Assembly (NCBI RefSeq): GCF_000955975.1
Contig: NZ_JYJF01000015.1
Coordinates: 16,478-80,477, forward strand
Reading direction: 5' to 3'
Origin: Saccharothrix sp. ST-888
GTDB lineage: Bacteria > Actinomycetota > Actinomycetes > Streptomycetales > Streptomycetaceae
Length of the DNA: 64,000 nucleotides
The stretch's first letter is position 1. Every line of letters begins with the position of its first letter. A model generated the notes under the pieces. That model did no database searches. It was not told where the DNA came from and saw only the letters and a program-made list of their open reading frames with translations. The position numbers and the translations under genes were made by a program. Of the stretch, positions 42,212 through 50,796 are shown one piece after another.

Positions 42212-43426
42212 ATGTCCACCGCCACCGACCCCGCCCCCTCCAGCACCACCCTCCCGGATCCGGCCGCCGAGCGGCTGCGCCGCTGGCGGCTCGTCCTCGG
42301 CGGCGAGTCGGACGGCACCGGCTGCCGGCTCACCGGCCGGGACGCCGCGATCGACGGTGCGCTCGCCGCGCTCTACCGGGGATCGGCCGACCCGGCCGGC
42401 GGTGGCAGGCGGCAGGGTCCCCGCAGCGCGGGTCTCGGCGGGTCGGCGCCGCAGGTGGCGCGCTGGCTGGGGGACATCCGGGAGTACTTCCCGACCTCCG
42501 TGGTCCAGCTGATGCAGCAGGACGCGATCACCCGGCTCGGCCTCGACCGGCTGCTGCTGGAGCCGGAGATGCTGGAGGCGGTCGAGCCGGACGTGCACCT
42601 GGTCGGCACGCTGCTCTCGTTGAAGCACGCCCTGCCCGCCACCACCCGGGAGACGGCGCGGACGGTGGTCGGCAAGGTGGTGGCCGAGCTGGAGCGCCGC
42701 CTCGCGGACCGGACGCGGGCGACGCTCGGCGGTGCCCTGGACCGCAGCGCCCGGGTCAACCGCCCGCGCCACCGCGACATCGACTGGGACCGCACCATCC
42801 GCGCCAACCTCAAGAACTACCTGCCCGAGGCCGGTCCGGGCGGCCGGGGCACGGTGGTCCCCGAGCGCCTGATCGGGTACGCCCGGGCTCAGCGGGCGGT
42901 GAAGAAGGACGTCATCCTCTGCATCGACCAGTCGGGGTCGATGGCCGCGTCGGTGGTGCACTCGGCGGTGTTCGGTGCGGTGCTCGCCTCGATGAAGAGC
43001 CTGGACACCAGGCTGGTCGTCTTCGACACCTCGGTGGTCGACCTGACGGAGCAGCTGACCGACCCGGTGGACGTGCTGTTCGCCACCCAGCTCGGCGGCG
43101 GTACGGACATCAACCGCGCCCTCGCCTACTGCCAGTCGAAGATCACTCGCCCGTCCGAGACCATCGTGGTCCTGATCAGCGATCTCTACGAGGGCGGCAT
43201 CCGCAACGAGATGCTCAAGCGGGTGGCCGCGATGAAGGCGGCGGGCGTCCAGTTCATCGCCCTGCTCGCGCTCTCGGACGAGGGCGCCCCGGCGTACGAC
43301 CACGCACACGCCGCCGCGCTCGCCGAGCTCGGCGCCCCGGCGTTCGCCTGCACGCCGGACGTCTTCCCGGAGATCATGGCCGCCGCGATCGAGAAGCGGC
43401 CCCTGCCGGTCCCCAGGAAGGAGTGA
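42212..43426 (+). CDS. VWA-domain protein of the MoxR cluster
   Basis: A 404-residue protein. The N-terminal half is helical (GDIREYFPTSVVQLMQQDAI and on), and the von Willebrand A domain from about 230 has a complete metal-ion-dependent adhesion site: DQSGS, the Thr in GGGTDINRAL, and the Asp in LISDLYEGG. It lacks a signal peptide or membrane helix, so it works inside the cell, presumably with the MoxR ATPase; CoxE-like and viral-A-type VWA partners behave this way. ATG 42212 follows GAGGAG by 6 bases. Confidence 0.9.
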   Translation: MSTATDPAPSSTTLPDPAAERLRRWRLVLGGESDGTGCRLTGRDAAIDGALAALYRGSADPAGGGRRQGPRSAGLGGSAPQVARWLGDIREYFPTSVVQLMQQDAITRLGLDRLLLEPEMLEAVEPDVHLVGTLLSLKHALPATTRETARTVVGKVVAELERRLADRTRATLGGALDRSARVNRPRHRDIDWDRTIRANLKNYLPEAGPGGRGTVVPERLIGYARAQRAVKKDVILCIDQSGSMAASVVHSAVFGAVLASMKSLDTRLVVFDTSVVDLTEQLTDPVDVLFATQLGGGTDINRALAYCQSKITRPSETIVVLISDLYEGGIRNEMLKRVAAMKAAGVQFIALLALSDEGAPAYDHAHAAALAELGAPAFACTPDVFPEIMAAAIEKRPLPVPRKE

Positions 43427-43465
43427 GCCGGGGCACCGGCGGCGCCGGAGGGGCCGGTGGACCGC

Positions 43466-43554
43466 AAGCCGCTGGAACGAGAAACCGCTGGAACGAGAAA
43501 CCGGTGGGACGAGAAACCGGTGGGACGAGAAGCCGGTGGAAGGAGAAGCCGCGG
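43466..43554. repeat. 16-base tandem repeat, about 5.5 copies
   Basis: Units such as AAACCGCTGGAACGAG and AAACCGGTGGGACGAG run head to tail at 43466, 43482, 43498, 43514 and 43530, with a partial sixth at 43546. Two units are identical and the rest differ at 1-3 bases. It lies 40 bases after the VWA stop, and 16 is not a multiple of three, so it is non-coding. Confidence 0.9.
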
Positions 43555-43912
43555 AACGGACCGTTGTAGTGACGGAATCAGCGCCGGTTTTCACCCGCAG
43601 GTGCGACCTCCGCCGGGGCCGTCACCCGGTCGGCGCACCCGGTGTGAGCTGGGCGCACGACATGCTCGGATACGTCCGTTGTGACGGTTCTCACCAAACC
43701 GGAGCGGGCCCGGGGCGAAACACGACCGTCGTACGGGGATAACCTGCCAGACGGACGTGACGCGCGTGTTGATTGACGGTGCGCCCGAGGCTCCGCAGGC
43801 CGCAAGGCCGTACATCTGCGTACCTGCCCAGCCCCGACGACCCGCAGCGAAGATCCTGCCGTGGCACGCTCGTAGAGACACAATCCGCGACCACGAACAA
43901 GGACGAACACAC
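43555..43912. other. sucCD upstream region
   Basis: No gene is visible. A TAACCT -10-like box at 43740-43745 inside GGATAACCTG would give a leader of about 160 bases. The same nine bases GATAACCTG recur upstream of mdh at 56534-56542. Confidence 0.4.
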
Positions 43913-45088
43913 GTGGACCTGTTCGAGTACCAGGCGAGGGACATCTTCGCCAAGCACGGTGTACCCGTGCTTGACGGCGATGTCATCGAGACCCCCGAAG
44001 CTGCGCGCGCGATCGCGGAGCGCTTCGGCGGCCGCGCCGTCGTCAAGGCTCAGGTGAAGGTCGGTGGCCGAGGCAAGGCCGGTGGCGTCAAGCTCGCCTC
44101 CGACCCGGCGGACGCCGTCGCCAAGGCCGAGGCGATCCTCGGTATGGACATCAAGGGCCACACCGTTCACAAGGTGATGCTGGCCCAGACCGCGGACATC
44201 AAGGACGAGTACTACGTCTCGTTCCTGCTGGACCGCACCAACCGCACCTTCCTGGCCATGGCCAGCGTCGAGGGCGGCGTGGAGATCGAGGTCGTCGCCG
44301 AGGAGAACCCGGACGCGCTCGCCAAGATCCCGGTCGACGCCAACGAGGGCTGCACCCCGGAGAAGGCCGCCGAGATCGTCGCCGCCGCGAAGTTCCCGGC
44401 CGAGGTCGCCGACCAGGTTGCCGACGTTCTGCAGAAGCTGTGGAAGGTCTTCATCGCCGAGGACGCCCTCCTCGTCGAGGTCAACCCGCTGATCAAGTCC
44501 GGCGACGGCAAGATCATCGCGCTTGACGGCAAGGTCTCCCTGGACGAGAACGCCGAGTTCCGTCAGCCGGAGCACGAGGCGCTCGAGGACAAGGCCGCCG
44601 CCAACCCGCTGGAGGCCGCTGCCAAGGCCAAGGGCCTCAACTACGTCAAGCTCGACGGTGAGGTCGGCATCATCGGCAACGGCGCGGGTCTCGTCATGAG
44701 CACCCTGGACGTCGTCGCCTACGCCGGCGAGAAGCACGGCGACGTCAAGCCCGCCAACTTCCTCGACATCGGTGGCGGCGCCTCCGCCGAGGTCATGGCG
44801 AACGGCCTGGAGATCATCCTGGGCGACCCCGACGTCAAGTCGGTCTTCGTCAACGTCTTCGGCGGCATCACCGCCTGTGACGCGGTCGCCAACGGCATCG
44901 TGCAGGCCCTGGCCCTCCTCGAGGAGAAGGGCGAGGCCGTCACCAAGCCGCTCGTCGTCCGCCTGGACGGCAACAACGCCGAGCTGGGTCGCAAGATCCT
45001 GACCGACGCCAACCACCCGCTGGTCGAGCAGGTGGACACCATGGACGGTGCGGCCGACCGCGCCGCCGAGCTCGCGAACGCCAAGTAA
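43913..45088 (+). CDS. sucC: succinyl-CoA synthetase (ADP-forming) beta subunit
   Basis: The 391-residue beta subunit, with ATP-grasp fold (VDLFEYQARDIFAKHGVPV; VVKAQVKVGGRGKAGGVKL) and the C-terminal CoA-ligase domain (NFLDIGGGASAEVM; VNVFGGITACDAVA). With SucD it makes ATP or GTP from succinyl-CoA in the TCA cycle. GTG 43913 is chosen to match the family N-terminus; AAGGA lies 10 bases upstream. sucD begins 17 bases after the stop. Confidence 0.97.
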   Translation: MDLFEYQARDIFAKHGVPVLDGDVIETPEAARAIAERFGGRAVVKAQVKVGGRGKAGGVKLASDPADAVAKAEAILGMDIKGHTVHKVMLAQTADIKDEYYVSFLLDRTNRTFLAMASVEGGVEIEVVAEENPDALAKIPVDANEGCTPEKAAEIVAAAKFPAEVADQVADVLQKLWKVFIAEDALLVEVNPLIKSGDGKIIALDGKVSLDENAEFRQPEHEALEDKAAANPLEAAAKAKGLNYVKLDGEVGIIGNGAGLVMSTLDVVAYAGEKHGDVKPANFLDIGGGASAEVMANGLEIILGDPDVKSVFVNVFGGITACDAVANGIVQALALLEEKGEAVTKPLVVRLDGNNAELGRKILTDANHPLVEQVDTMDGAADRAAELANAK

Positions 45089-45105
45089 GGAAGGGGACAG
45101 AAACC

Positions 45106-45993
45106 ATGGCTATCTTCCTTACCAAGGACAGCAAGGTCATCGTCCAGGGCATGACCGGCTCCGAGGGCATGAAGCACACCCGCCGCATGCTCGCCTCGGG
45201 CACCCAGATCGTCGGTGGCGTGAACCCGCGCAAGGCCGGCACCACGGTTGACGTCGACGGCACCGAGGTGCCCGTCTTCGGCACCGTCGCCGAGGCCATC
45301 GAGAAGACCGGTGCCGACGTCACCGTCATCTTCGTGCCGCCGAAGTTCACCAAGGACGCCGTCGTCGAGGCGATCGACGCCGAGATCGGCCTCGCGGTCG
45401 TCATCACCGAGGGTGTGCCGGTCCACGACTCGGCCGCCTTCTGGGCGTACGCCGGTGCCAAGGGCAACAAGACCCAGATCATCGGCCCGAACTGCCCCGG
45501 CCTGATCTCCCCCGGACAGTCCAACGCGGGCATCATCCCGGCGGACATCACCAAGGCCGGCAAGATCGGCCTGGTCTCCAAGTCCGGCACGCTGACCTAC
45601 CAGCTCATGTACGAGCTGCGGGACATCGGCTTCTCCTCCGCTGTGGGCATCGGCGGTGACCCGGTCATCGGCACCACCCACATCGACGCCCTCAAGGCGT
45701 TCCAGGAGGACCCGGAGACCGAGCTCATCGTCATGATCGGTGAGATCGGTGGCGACGCCGAGGAGCGTGCCGCGGCCTACATCGCCGAGCACGTCACCAA
45801 GCCGGTCGTCGGTTACGTCGCGGGCTTCACCGCCCCCGAGGGCAAGACCATGGGCCACGCCGGCGCCATCGTCTCCGGCTCCTCCGGCACCGCCCAGGCC
45901 AAGAAGGAGGCCCTCGAGGCCGCCGGTGTCAAGGTCGGCAAGACGCCGTCCGAGACCGCCCGCCTGGCCCGCGAGCTCTTCGCCGCCAAGTGA
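45106..45993 (+). CDS. sucD: succinyl-CoA synthetase alpha subunit
   Basis: The 295-residue alpha subunit has the CoA-binding Rossmann domain (VIVQGMTGSEGMKHT), the IIGPNCPG loop and the phospho-His251 in GHAGAIVSGSSGTAQAK. AAGGAAGGGG precedes the ATG. It forms one operon with sucC. Confidence 0.98.
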   Translation: MAIFLTKDSKVIVQGMTGSEGMKHTRRMLASGTQIVGGVNPRKAGTTVDVDGTEVPVFGTVAEAIEKTGADVTVIFVPPKFTKDAVVEAIDAEIGLAVVITEGVPVHDSAAFWAYAGAKGNKTQIIGPNCPGLISPGQSNAGIIPADITKAGKIGLVSKSGTLTYQLMYELRDIGFSSAVGIGGDPVIGTTHIDALKAFQEDPETELIVMIGEIGGDAEERAAAYIAEHVTKPVVGYVAGFTAPEGKTMGHAGAIVSGSSGTAQAKKEALEAAGVKVGKTPSETARLARELFAAK

Positions 45994-46039
45994 GCCACGC
46001 GGCTCGGCGGTGACCGCTGAGCCGTAGCCGAGCGCGCAC

Positions 46040-46074
46040 AGAGGCGCCCCCGCCCACCGGGCAGGGGCGCCTCT
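46040..46074. terminator. hairpin terminator after sucD
   Basis: AGAGGCGCCCC (46040-46050) pairs with GGGGCGCCTCT (46064-46074). It lies between convergent sucD and the LuxR-like gene. Confidence 0.85.
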
Positions 46075-46139
46075 GGCGTTCCCGCAGTCCGCCCCTGCTG
46101 TGCGTCCCGGCTGCCGATTCCGACAGTCGGTGCCGGCGG

Positions 46140-47933
46140 TCACCACTCCCAGGCGGTGGGCCAGATCGGCAGGGGCGGGTTGGAGGGCGCGGCCGCCGGG
46201 CAGAGCCGCAGCTGCCCGCACTGCACGGCCGGCACGCCGACCGGAAGCGCGGACTGCGGCTGCTGCACCTGCTCGGCGCTCGACGGGTTCTGCTTGCCCG
46301 CCGCTCCTGCCGAGCCTCCCGCCCCTCCTGCTGCTCCCGCCGCTCCGGCCGTGGTGCGTGCGGGGCGGCCCGGTGGTTGCAGCCCCACGGGCGGGACCTT
46401 GGGCGGCCGTACCCGCAGCGGGGGCGGGGCGACCAGCGGCACCGGGTGGCCCGGTGTCGGGCCGCACCACACGGTACGCAGACCGGGTTCGCCGTCCGGG
46501 AGGAGCGGTCCCGCGCTGCCGCTGCCCGGACCCGTGCACAGCGGCGGTGGCACCGGAGCGGGCGGCTGCATCAGCCGCGACGGGCTGTAGCCGCTCCCCA
46601 CCAGCACGATCGCCGTGCCCACGACCGAGACCACCAGCCCGGCGGAGGCACCCTGAAGCCCGCTGCGCAGCCTGCCCTGCACCTTCAGCCGCAGCGGCGA
46701 GGGCCGACGTGGTGCTGGACAGCCGTGCACCGCCGCCCGGTGCAGCAGGGTGGCCAGCTGCTCGCCGAACCCCGGTGCGGACGCGTCCGTCCCCACCAGG
46801 TCGGGCACGGACCGGACCAGCTCCGCTCGGGCCGCGCGCACCCGGGCCTCGGCCGCCGCCGTACTCGACTCCACCTCCGCCGCGACCTCGGGAGCGGGCA
46901 GCCCGAGCGAGTCGTGCAGCACCAGCGCGCGGCGCTGCGGGCGGGAGAGCCGCCGGAGCGCCTTGAGCAGCGCCCGGTCACGGGCCGTCAGCCGGTCCTG
47001 GTCGGGGTGCGGCGGCTGGTCCTCGCCGGCCGGGTGGACCCTGATCCGGGGACGCGGCAGATGCCAGAGGCGCCGGGTACGCCGGGGACCGCCCCGACGC
47101 CAGGGGGAGAGCGCGGTGTCGAAGGCGAACATCCGCACCCAGCGCTCCGGGTCCGGCAGCTGTGACACCTCGCGCCACCGGCGTCCGGCGACGCCGAGCG
47201 CCAGATGCACGACGTGTACGGCGCGGTGGCGGCAGCCGGTGAGCAGGAAGGTCTGCTGGACCAGCCGGGTGTGCGTGACGGTGCACAGCGCGTCGAAGTC
47301 GGCGAAGACGAGTTGCGGGCGGACCGGCGGGCCGTCGATCGGGTCGAACAGGATGCCGTTCGCGTCCTTCAGCGCCTTGGGGGCTCCGGCCGTTCCGGTG
47401 GGCTCGGCGATCGCCGGACTCTCCGGTGCCCACGAAGCGTCCTCCGGGCCTTCCCCTGCCTCCGGCCCGTCCCCCGCCTCCGGACTTTCCCCCTTCGGGA
47501 CATCTGCAGGGCTCGTCGTGGCGGCAGCCGAGCCGGACGCCACCGCTTCGGGCGGCACCGGCCTGGCTGACGCCGCATCGAGCGCCACCGCTTCGAGCGC
47601 CACCGCGCCGGGCGTCGGCGCGTCGGGCCTCTTCGCTCCGGGGGGCGGCGGGGCCGGAGACGCGGGCACGGGGGAGACGAGCACGGCGGCCAGGGCGAGG
47701 GCCTCCTCCCTGGTGCGCATGCCCAGCTTCCGCATGCCCCGGTTCAGGTGGCTGCGTGCCGTGGTGGCGGCGATGCCGAGTTCCTTGGCGATCGCCTGGA
47801 GGTCCGTACCGGTGGCGAGCATGGTCAGGACCTGGGCCTCACGCGGCGACAGCACCCGGAGGAGCCTGGCTGCCTCCGGGTGCTCGCGTGCCGTGGTGGG
47901 TGTCGTCGTCACCGCATCACCTGGCGCCGACAT
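46140..47933 (-). CDS. membrane regulator with LuxR-type HTH and sigma-70 region-4-like segment
   Basis: About 597 residues with an uncommon domain order. An N-terminal LuxR-type helix-turn-helix (about 28-88, LSPREAQVLTMLATGTDLQAIAKELGI) is followed by an Ala/Pro/Glu linker, a cytoplasmic middle with a sigma region-4-like helix set (RLSRPQRRALVLHDSLGLPAPEVAAEV), one membrane helix (about 435-455, AGLVVSVVGTAIVLVGSG) and a Pro/Ala-rich outer tail with several cysteines (PLCTGPGS, VWCGPTPG, VQCGQLRLCPA). The start is unsure: ATG 47933 has no ribosome site; GTG 47912 has AGGTGA 4 bases upstream and loses 7 residues. It is divergent from the PerM-like gene. Function unknown. Confidence 0.75.
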   Translation of the reverse strand: MSAPGDAVTTTPTTAREHPEAARLLRVLSPREAQVLTMLATGTDLQAIAKELGIAATTARSHLNRGMRKLGMRTREEALALAAVLVSPVPASPAPPPPGAKRPDAPTPGAVALEAVALDAASARPVPPEAVASGSAAATTSPADVPKGESPEAGDGPEAGEGPEDASWAPESPAIAEPTGTAGAPKALKDANGILFDPIDGPPVRPQLVFADFDALCTVTHTRLVQQTFLLTGCRHRAVHVVHLALGVAGRRWREVSQLPDPERWVRMFAFDTALSPWRRGGPRRTRRLWHLPRPRIRVHPAGEDQPPHPDQDRLTARDRALLKALRRLSRPQRRALVLHDSLGLPAPEVAAEVESSTAAAEARVRAARAELVRSVPDLVGTDASAPGFGEQLATLLHRAAVHGCPAPRRPSPLRLKVQGRLRSGLQGASAGLVVSVVGTAIVLVGSGYSPSRLMQPPAPVPPPLCTGPGSGSAGPLLPDGEPGLRTVWCGPTPGHPVPLVAPPPLRVRPPKVPPVGLQPPGRPARTTAGAAGAAGGAGGSAGAAGKQNPSSAEQVQQPQSALPVGVPAVQCGQLRLCPAAAPSNPPLPIWPTAWEW

Positions 47934-48020
47934 GCGTGATGAATTGGCACATAACCAAATAATCCGGGACACGGCGAGTTTTTGCCGCTTGACGGGGCGC
48001 AGCGGGGTCGAGTTGGGACC

Positions 48021-49472
48021 ATGAGGCCCATGACGCAGCTGATGGGCCGTCCAATTCTGGGCGTACCGGGTGAATTGGGTACCCGTCCGCTCCTCGCCGA
48101 CCTGCTCACCGGTGTGCGGGCGGGACTGCTCACCCTGGCCGCGATCGGTGTCCCCGTGCTCGGGCTGTGGGTCTTCACCCCGTACGCGGACGACACGGCC
48201 TCCAGCGCGGGGCGGCTGGTCTGCGCGCTCTGGGTGCTCGGCCACGGCGGGCCGCTGACCGGCAGCGACCGGACCACGCCGGTGACGCTCACTCCGCTGC
48301 TGCCGACCCTGTTCACCGTGGTGCTGCTCTACCGGACCGGGGTGCACGTCGGACGGCGCGAGCCGGTCCAGTGGCGCGCACCGCTGGTGGTGTGCGCCGG
48401 GTATCTGGGGGTCGCGGCGGCCGTGGTGGCCGGGTGCGCGAGCGAAGGGCCGTTCCGGGCCCGCCCGTTGCTCGACCTGGTCGCGGTCGCCGGAGTGGTC
48501 GCCGCCGCGCTGCTGGGTGGAACGGCCGCCGAAGCGGCGCACCCCGAGCAGGGGCGGTGGCCGCAGTGGCTGGTGCGCTCCGGCGTACGCCTGCGGACCT
48601 GGTGGCCGGACTGGGCCGCCCCGGTCGGCGGCGGACCCGCGGTCCGACGGGCCGCCGCGGCCGGGGGCTTCGGCCTGGTGGCGGCGGGTGGACTGGTCCT
48701 GATCGCCGCGCTGCTGGTCGGCCTCGGCGCGGCCGGACGGTCCGCCCGGACCGTCGACGAGAGCGTGGCCGGGTACGTGGGCCTGCTCGTCGCCTGTCTG
48801 CTGCTGCTCCCCAACGCGGTGCTGTGGGCCACCTCGTACGCGCTCGGGCCCGGCTTCGCGGTGGGCGCCGACACGGTCGTCGCGCCGACCGGCACCCGGC
48901 TCGGACCGCTGCCGGACTTCCCGCTCCTCGCCCTGCTGCCGGACGGCGGTGGGGCGGGGTGGCGTCTGGTCGCGTGCGCGCTACCACTGCTCGCGGGAGT
49001 GGTCCCGGCGGTGCTGATCGGCCGTGCGGCAGCCGAGAGCCGGGAATGGACCCTGGCGGGCGGCGGGACGGATCAGGAGGAGGGGGACGGGCTCGACGCC
49101 AAGCTGGTGGCGGAACCGGCCGGCGGCCGGCCCTGGCACCCGGCGGCCACCGCGCTCGCCGCGCTCGGTGGTGCCCTGCTGGCCGGGGGCGGGGCCGCGC
49201 TCTGCGCCTGGTTCGCGGGCGGTGCGCTGGCGGGCGGGCGGATGTCCGAACTCGGACCGGTCCCGTGGCTGGCCGGGCCGGCCGCCGCAGGCTGGCTGAC
49301 CGTGGTCATGCTCCCCGGAGCGCTGGTCACCCGCTGGTGGCTCACCCGTGGCTCCGGGCCGAGTTGGCGGGACCGGTGCGCGACCCTGGCCTTCCGCCGC
49401 GCCGCCCTGACCCGCCTGACCCTCCACCGCACGCTGACCCGGGCCGCCGACCTGCTGCCGCCCCGGCGCTGA
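48021..49472 (+). CDS. DUF6350/PerM-like multi-pass membrane protein
   Basis: A 483-residue protein with about nine to ten helices and Ala/Gly/Leu-rich composition, matching the actinobacterial family often annotated as cell-division protein PerM. The N-terminal hydrophilic part is short. ATG 48021 (MRPMTQLMG) and ATG 48030 are both possible. In Mycobacterium PerM supports cell division and persistence; no motif here proves the same role. Confidence 0.8.
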   Translation: MRPMTQLMGRPILGVPGELGTRPLLADLLTGVRAGLLTLAAIGVPVLGLWVFTPYADDTASSAGRLVCALWVLGHGGPLTGSDRTTPVTLTPLLPTLFTVVLLYRTGVHVGRREPVQWRAPLVVCAGYLGVAAAVVAGCASEGPFRARPLLDLVAVAGVVAAALLGGTAAEAAHPEQGRWPQWLVRSGVRLRTWWPDWAAPVGGGPAVRRAAAAGGFGLVAAGGLVLIAALLVGLGAAGRSARTVDESVAGYVGLLVACLLLLPNAVLWATSYALGPGFAVGADTVVAPTGTRLGPLPDFPLLALLPDGGGAGWRLVACALPLLAGVVPAVLIGRAAAESREWTLAGGGTDQEEGDGLDAKLVAEPAGGRPWHPAATALAALGGALLAGGGAALCAWFAGGALAGGRMSELGPVPWLAGPAAAGWLTVVMLPGALVTRWWLTRGSGPSWRDRCATLAFRRAALTRLTLHRTLTRAADLLPPRR

Positions 49473-49518
49473 CCCGGCGCTGGCCCGGCACCGGCCCGAC
49501 GCTGGCACGACCCAGGGT

Positions 49519-49585
49519 GCGAGGAACCGCACGAGGGCTGTACGCCGGTCCGGAGCCCGGTCAGGCAGCTCCTCGCGCCCTCGTG
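49519..49585. terminator. interlocked inverted repeats after the PerM-like gene
   Basis: GCGAGGA (49519-49525) complements TCCTCGC (49570-49576), and CACGAGGGC (49530-49538) complements GCCCTCGTG (49577-49585). The order A-B-A'-B' means the stems are mutually exclusive or make a pseudoknot-like fold. It lies between convergent genes, so a terminator role is plausible. Confidence 0.5.
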
Positions 49586-49627
49586 TCCCTGGCGCTGCCC
49601 GGTCGCGGGTACCGCCGGCCCACCCCG

Positions 49628-50329
49628 CTACTGGTTGGCGCCGTCGTAGAGGTCGACCAGGATCTTCGGGCCGAGGGGGCTGCAGCCCTGCTGGGCCTCC
49701 GCCGTGAGGGAGTCGCTCACACAGGTCACGTAGTCGTGGTAGTACAGGTTGACGCCGAGGAAGCCGAGCACGAAGAGCACCGCGACACCTCCCGTCACCA
49801 GGCCGCCCACCGCCGCCGGGGTCTGCGGGCGGACCGGCTGCGGACCGGTCGGCGGCGCACCGGCCGGACCGGCACCACCGACACCGGCCACACCACCAGC
49901 ACCGGCACCGGCTGCACCACCAGCCCCCTCGGCCGCAGCCGCAGCGGCCTGCCGAGGGGCCCGCAGCGCGCTGACGCCCCAGTACAGGGCGAGCGCACCG
50001 AGCAGCAGGGCCACGTACGCGATGCCGATGACCACGCTGAACAGCGCACCCATGCCCGCGAGGAGGGCGTACCTGGAGCGGCGCTGGAGCGGGTCGTTCG
50101 GGTCGAACTTCGGTGCCTGCGGCGGCTGCGGGGCGGACCAGCGGCCCTGGTAGTGCGGGCTCCACGGGTGCGGCGGCGGTACGGCGGGGCGCTCGTCCTC
50201 GTCCTCGGGGGCGGCCGGGGGCTGCTGCGGGGTGCGCGGCTGCCACGGCTGATCGGGGGTACCCGCCGGCGGGGGCGCGAAGGGGTTGCGCTCGCCGGTG
50301 TCGTCGCCGCTGCTCATCGGGTCAGCCAT
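49628..50329 (-). CDS. Pro-rich membrane protein, unknown function
   Basis: A 233-residue protein: a Pro/Gln/Glu-rich cytoplasmic N-terminus (1-70), two hydrophobic segments (about 85-110), an Ala/Gly-rich linker (about 120-160), a third helix (about 168-190, GGLVTGGVAVLFVLGFLGVNLYYHDY) and a short outer end with two Cys (YVTCVSD, QGCSPLG) that could form a disulfide. The ATG 50329 touches an AGAAGGA; ATG 50317 is an alternative. Confidence 0.75.
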   Translation of the reverse strand: MADPMSSGDDTGERNPFAPPPAGTPDQPWQPRTPQQPPAAPEDEDERPAVPPPHPWSPHYQGRWSAPQPPQAPKFDPNDPLQRRSRYALLAGMGALFSVVIGIAYVALLLGALALYWGVSALRAPRQAAAAAAEGAGGAAGAGAGGVAGVGGAGPAGAPPTGPQPVRPQTPAAVGGLVTGGVAVLFVLGFLGVNLYYHDYVTCVSDSLTAEAQQGCSPLGPKILVDLYDGANQ

Positions 50330-50796
50330 TCCTTCTCGTCGGTTCGATCGGTTCGATCGGTGCGGTTGCCGGTACCCGATCGGTGCGGGCCGGAGCGCCG
50401 TCGGGCACGGGTCGGTGCGGGGCCGCGCAACCAATGATCCCGCAGCCCGTCGCGGGCCGTACGCCGCCCTGCCGACCTGGGTCCCCGGGCGGCCGCGCGG
50501 TTGATCGCCTCCGCTCCTCGGGTACCCGTCGGACTGGTGCCGCGAGATCCCCGTCTCAACTACGCGCGTAGCGCCGCCGAATGCGTACGGAGGGCCTCCG
50601 ACCAGCCGTTATCGTGGTGACGGTCAGCAGCTCGGAAGGGTTCCCGGGGGTCCCGCAGCGCAGCGCATCTCCCGCGCCCGGAGAGCCGCCATTGACATGT
50701 TCGCCGCCAGTAGTGGCCCCACCGACGGTGGATGTACCAGCTGGGGGCACCTCCCGGCGAAGGCTGGGGGCGTAACGACGTACGGAGAATCGCGAA
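50330..50796. other. divergent intergenic region before purN
   Basis: No credible gene. It has a 9-base tandem GTTCGATCG (50342-50359) and, nearer purN, the hairpin-forming repeat at 50739-50770. The purN promoter is presumably around 50600-50720, but I cannot place it. Confidence 0.5.
50739..50770. repeat. streptomycete GGGGGCACCTCCC repeat
   Basis: AGCTGGGGGCACCTCCCGGC followed by GAAGGCTGGGGG can fold into small alternative hairpins. I recognise it as a common streptomycete intergenic repeat; a relative lies inside a gene at 39625-39660. It ends 27 bases before the purN start. Confidence 0.65.

Noticed and set aside
43457..43684. Small open frame over the 16-base tandem repeat
   Set aside because: The repeat period is not a multiple of three and the product is a low-complexity Arg/Glu/Gly chain without a start context.
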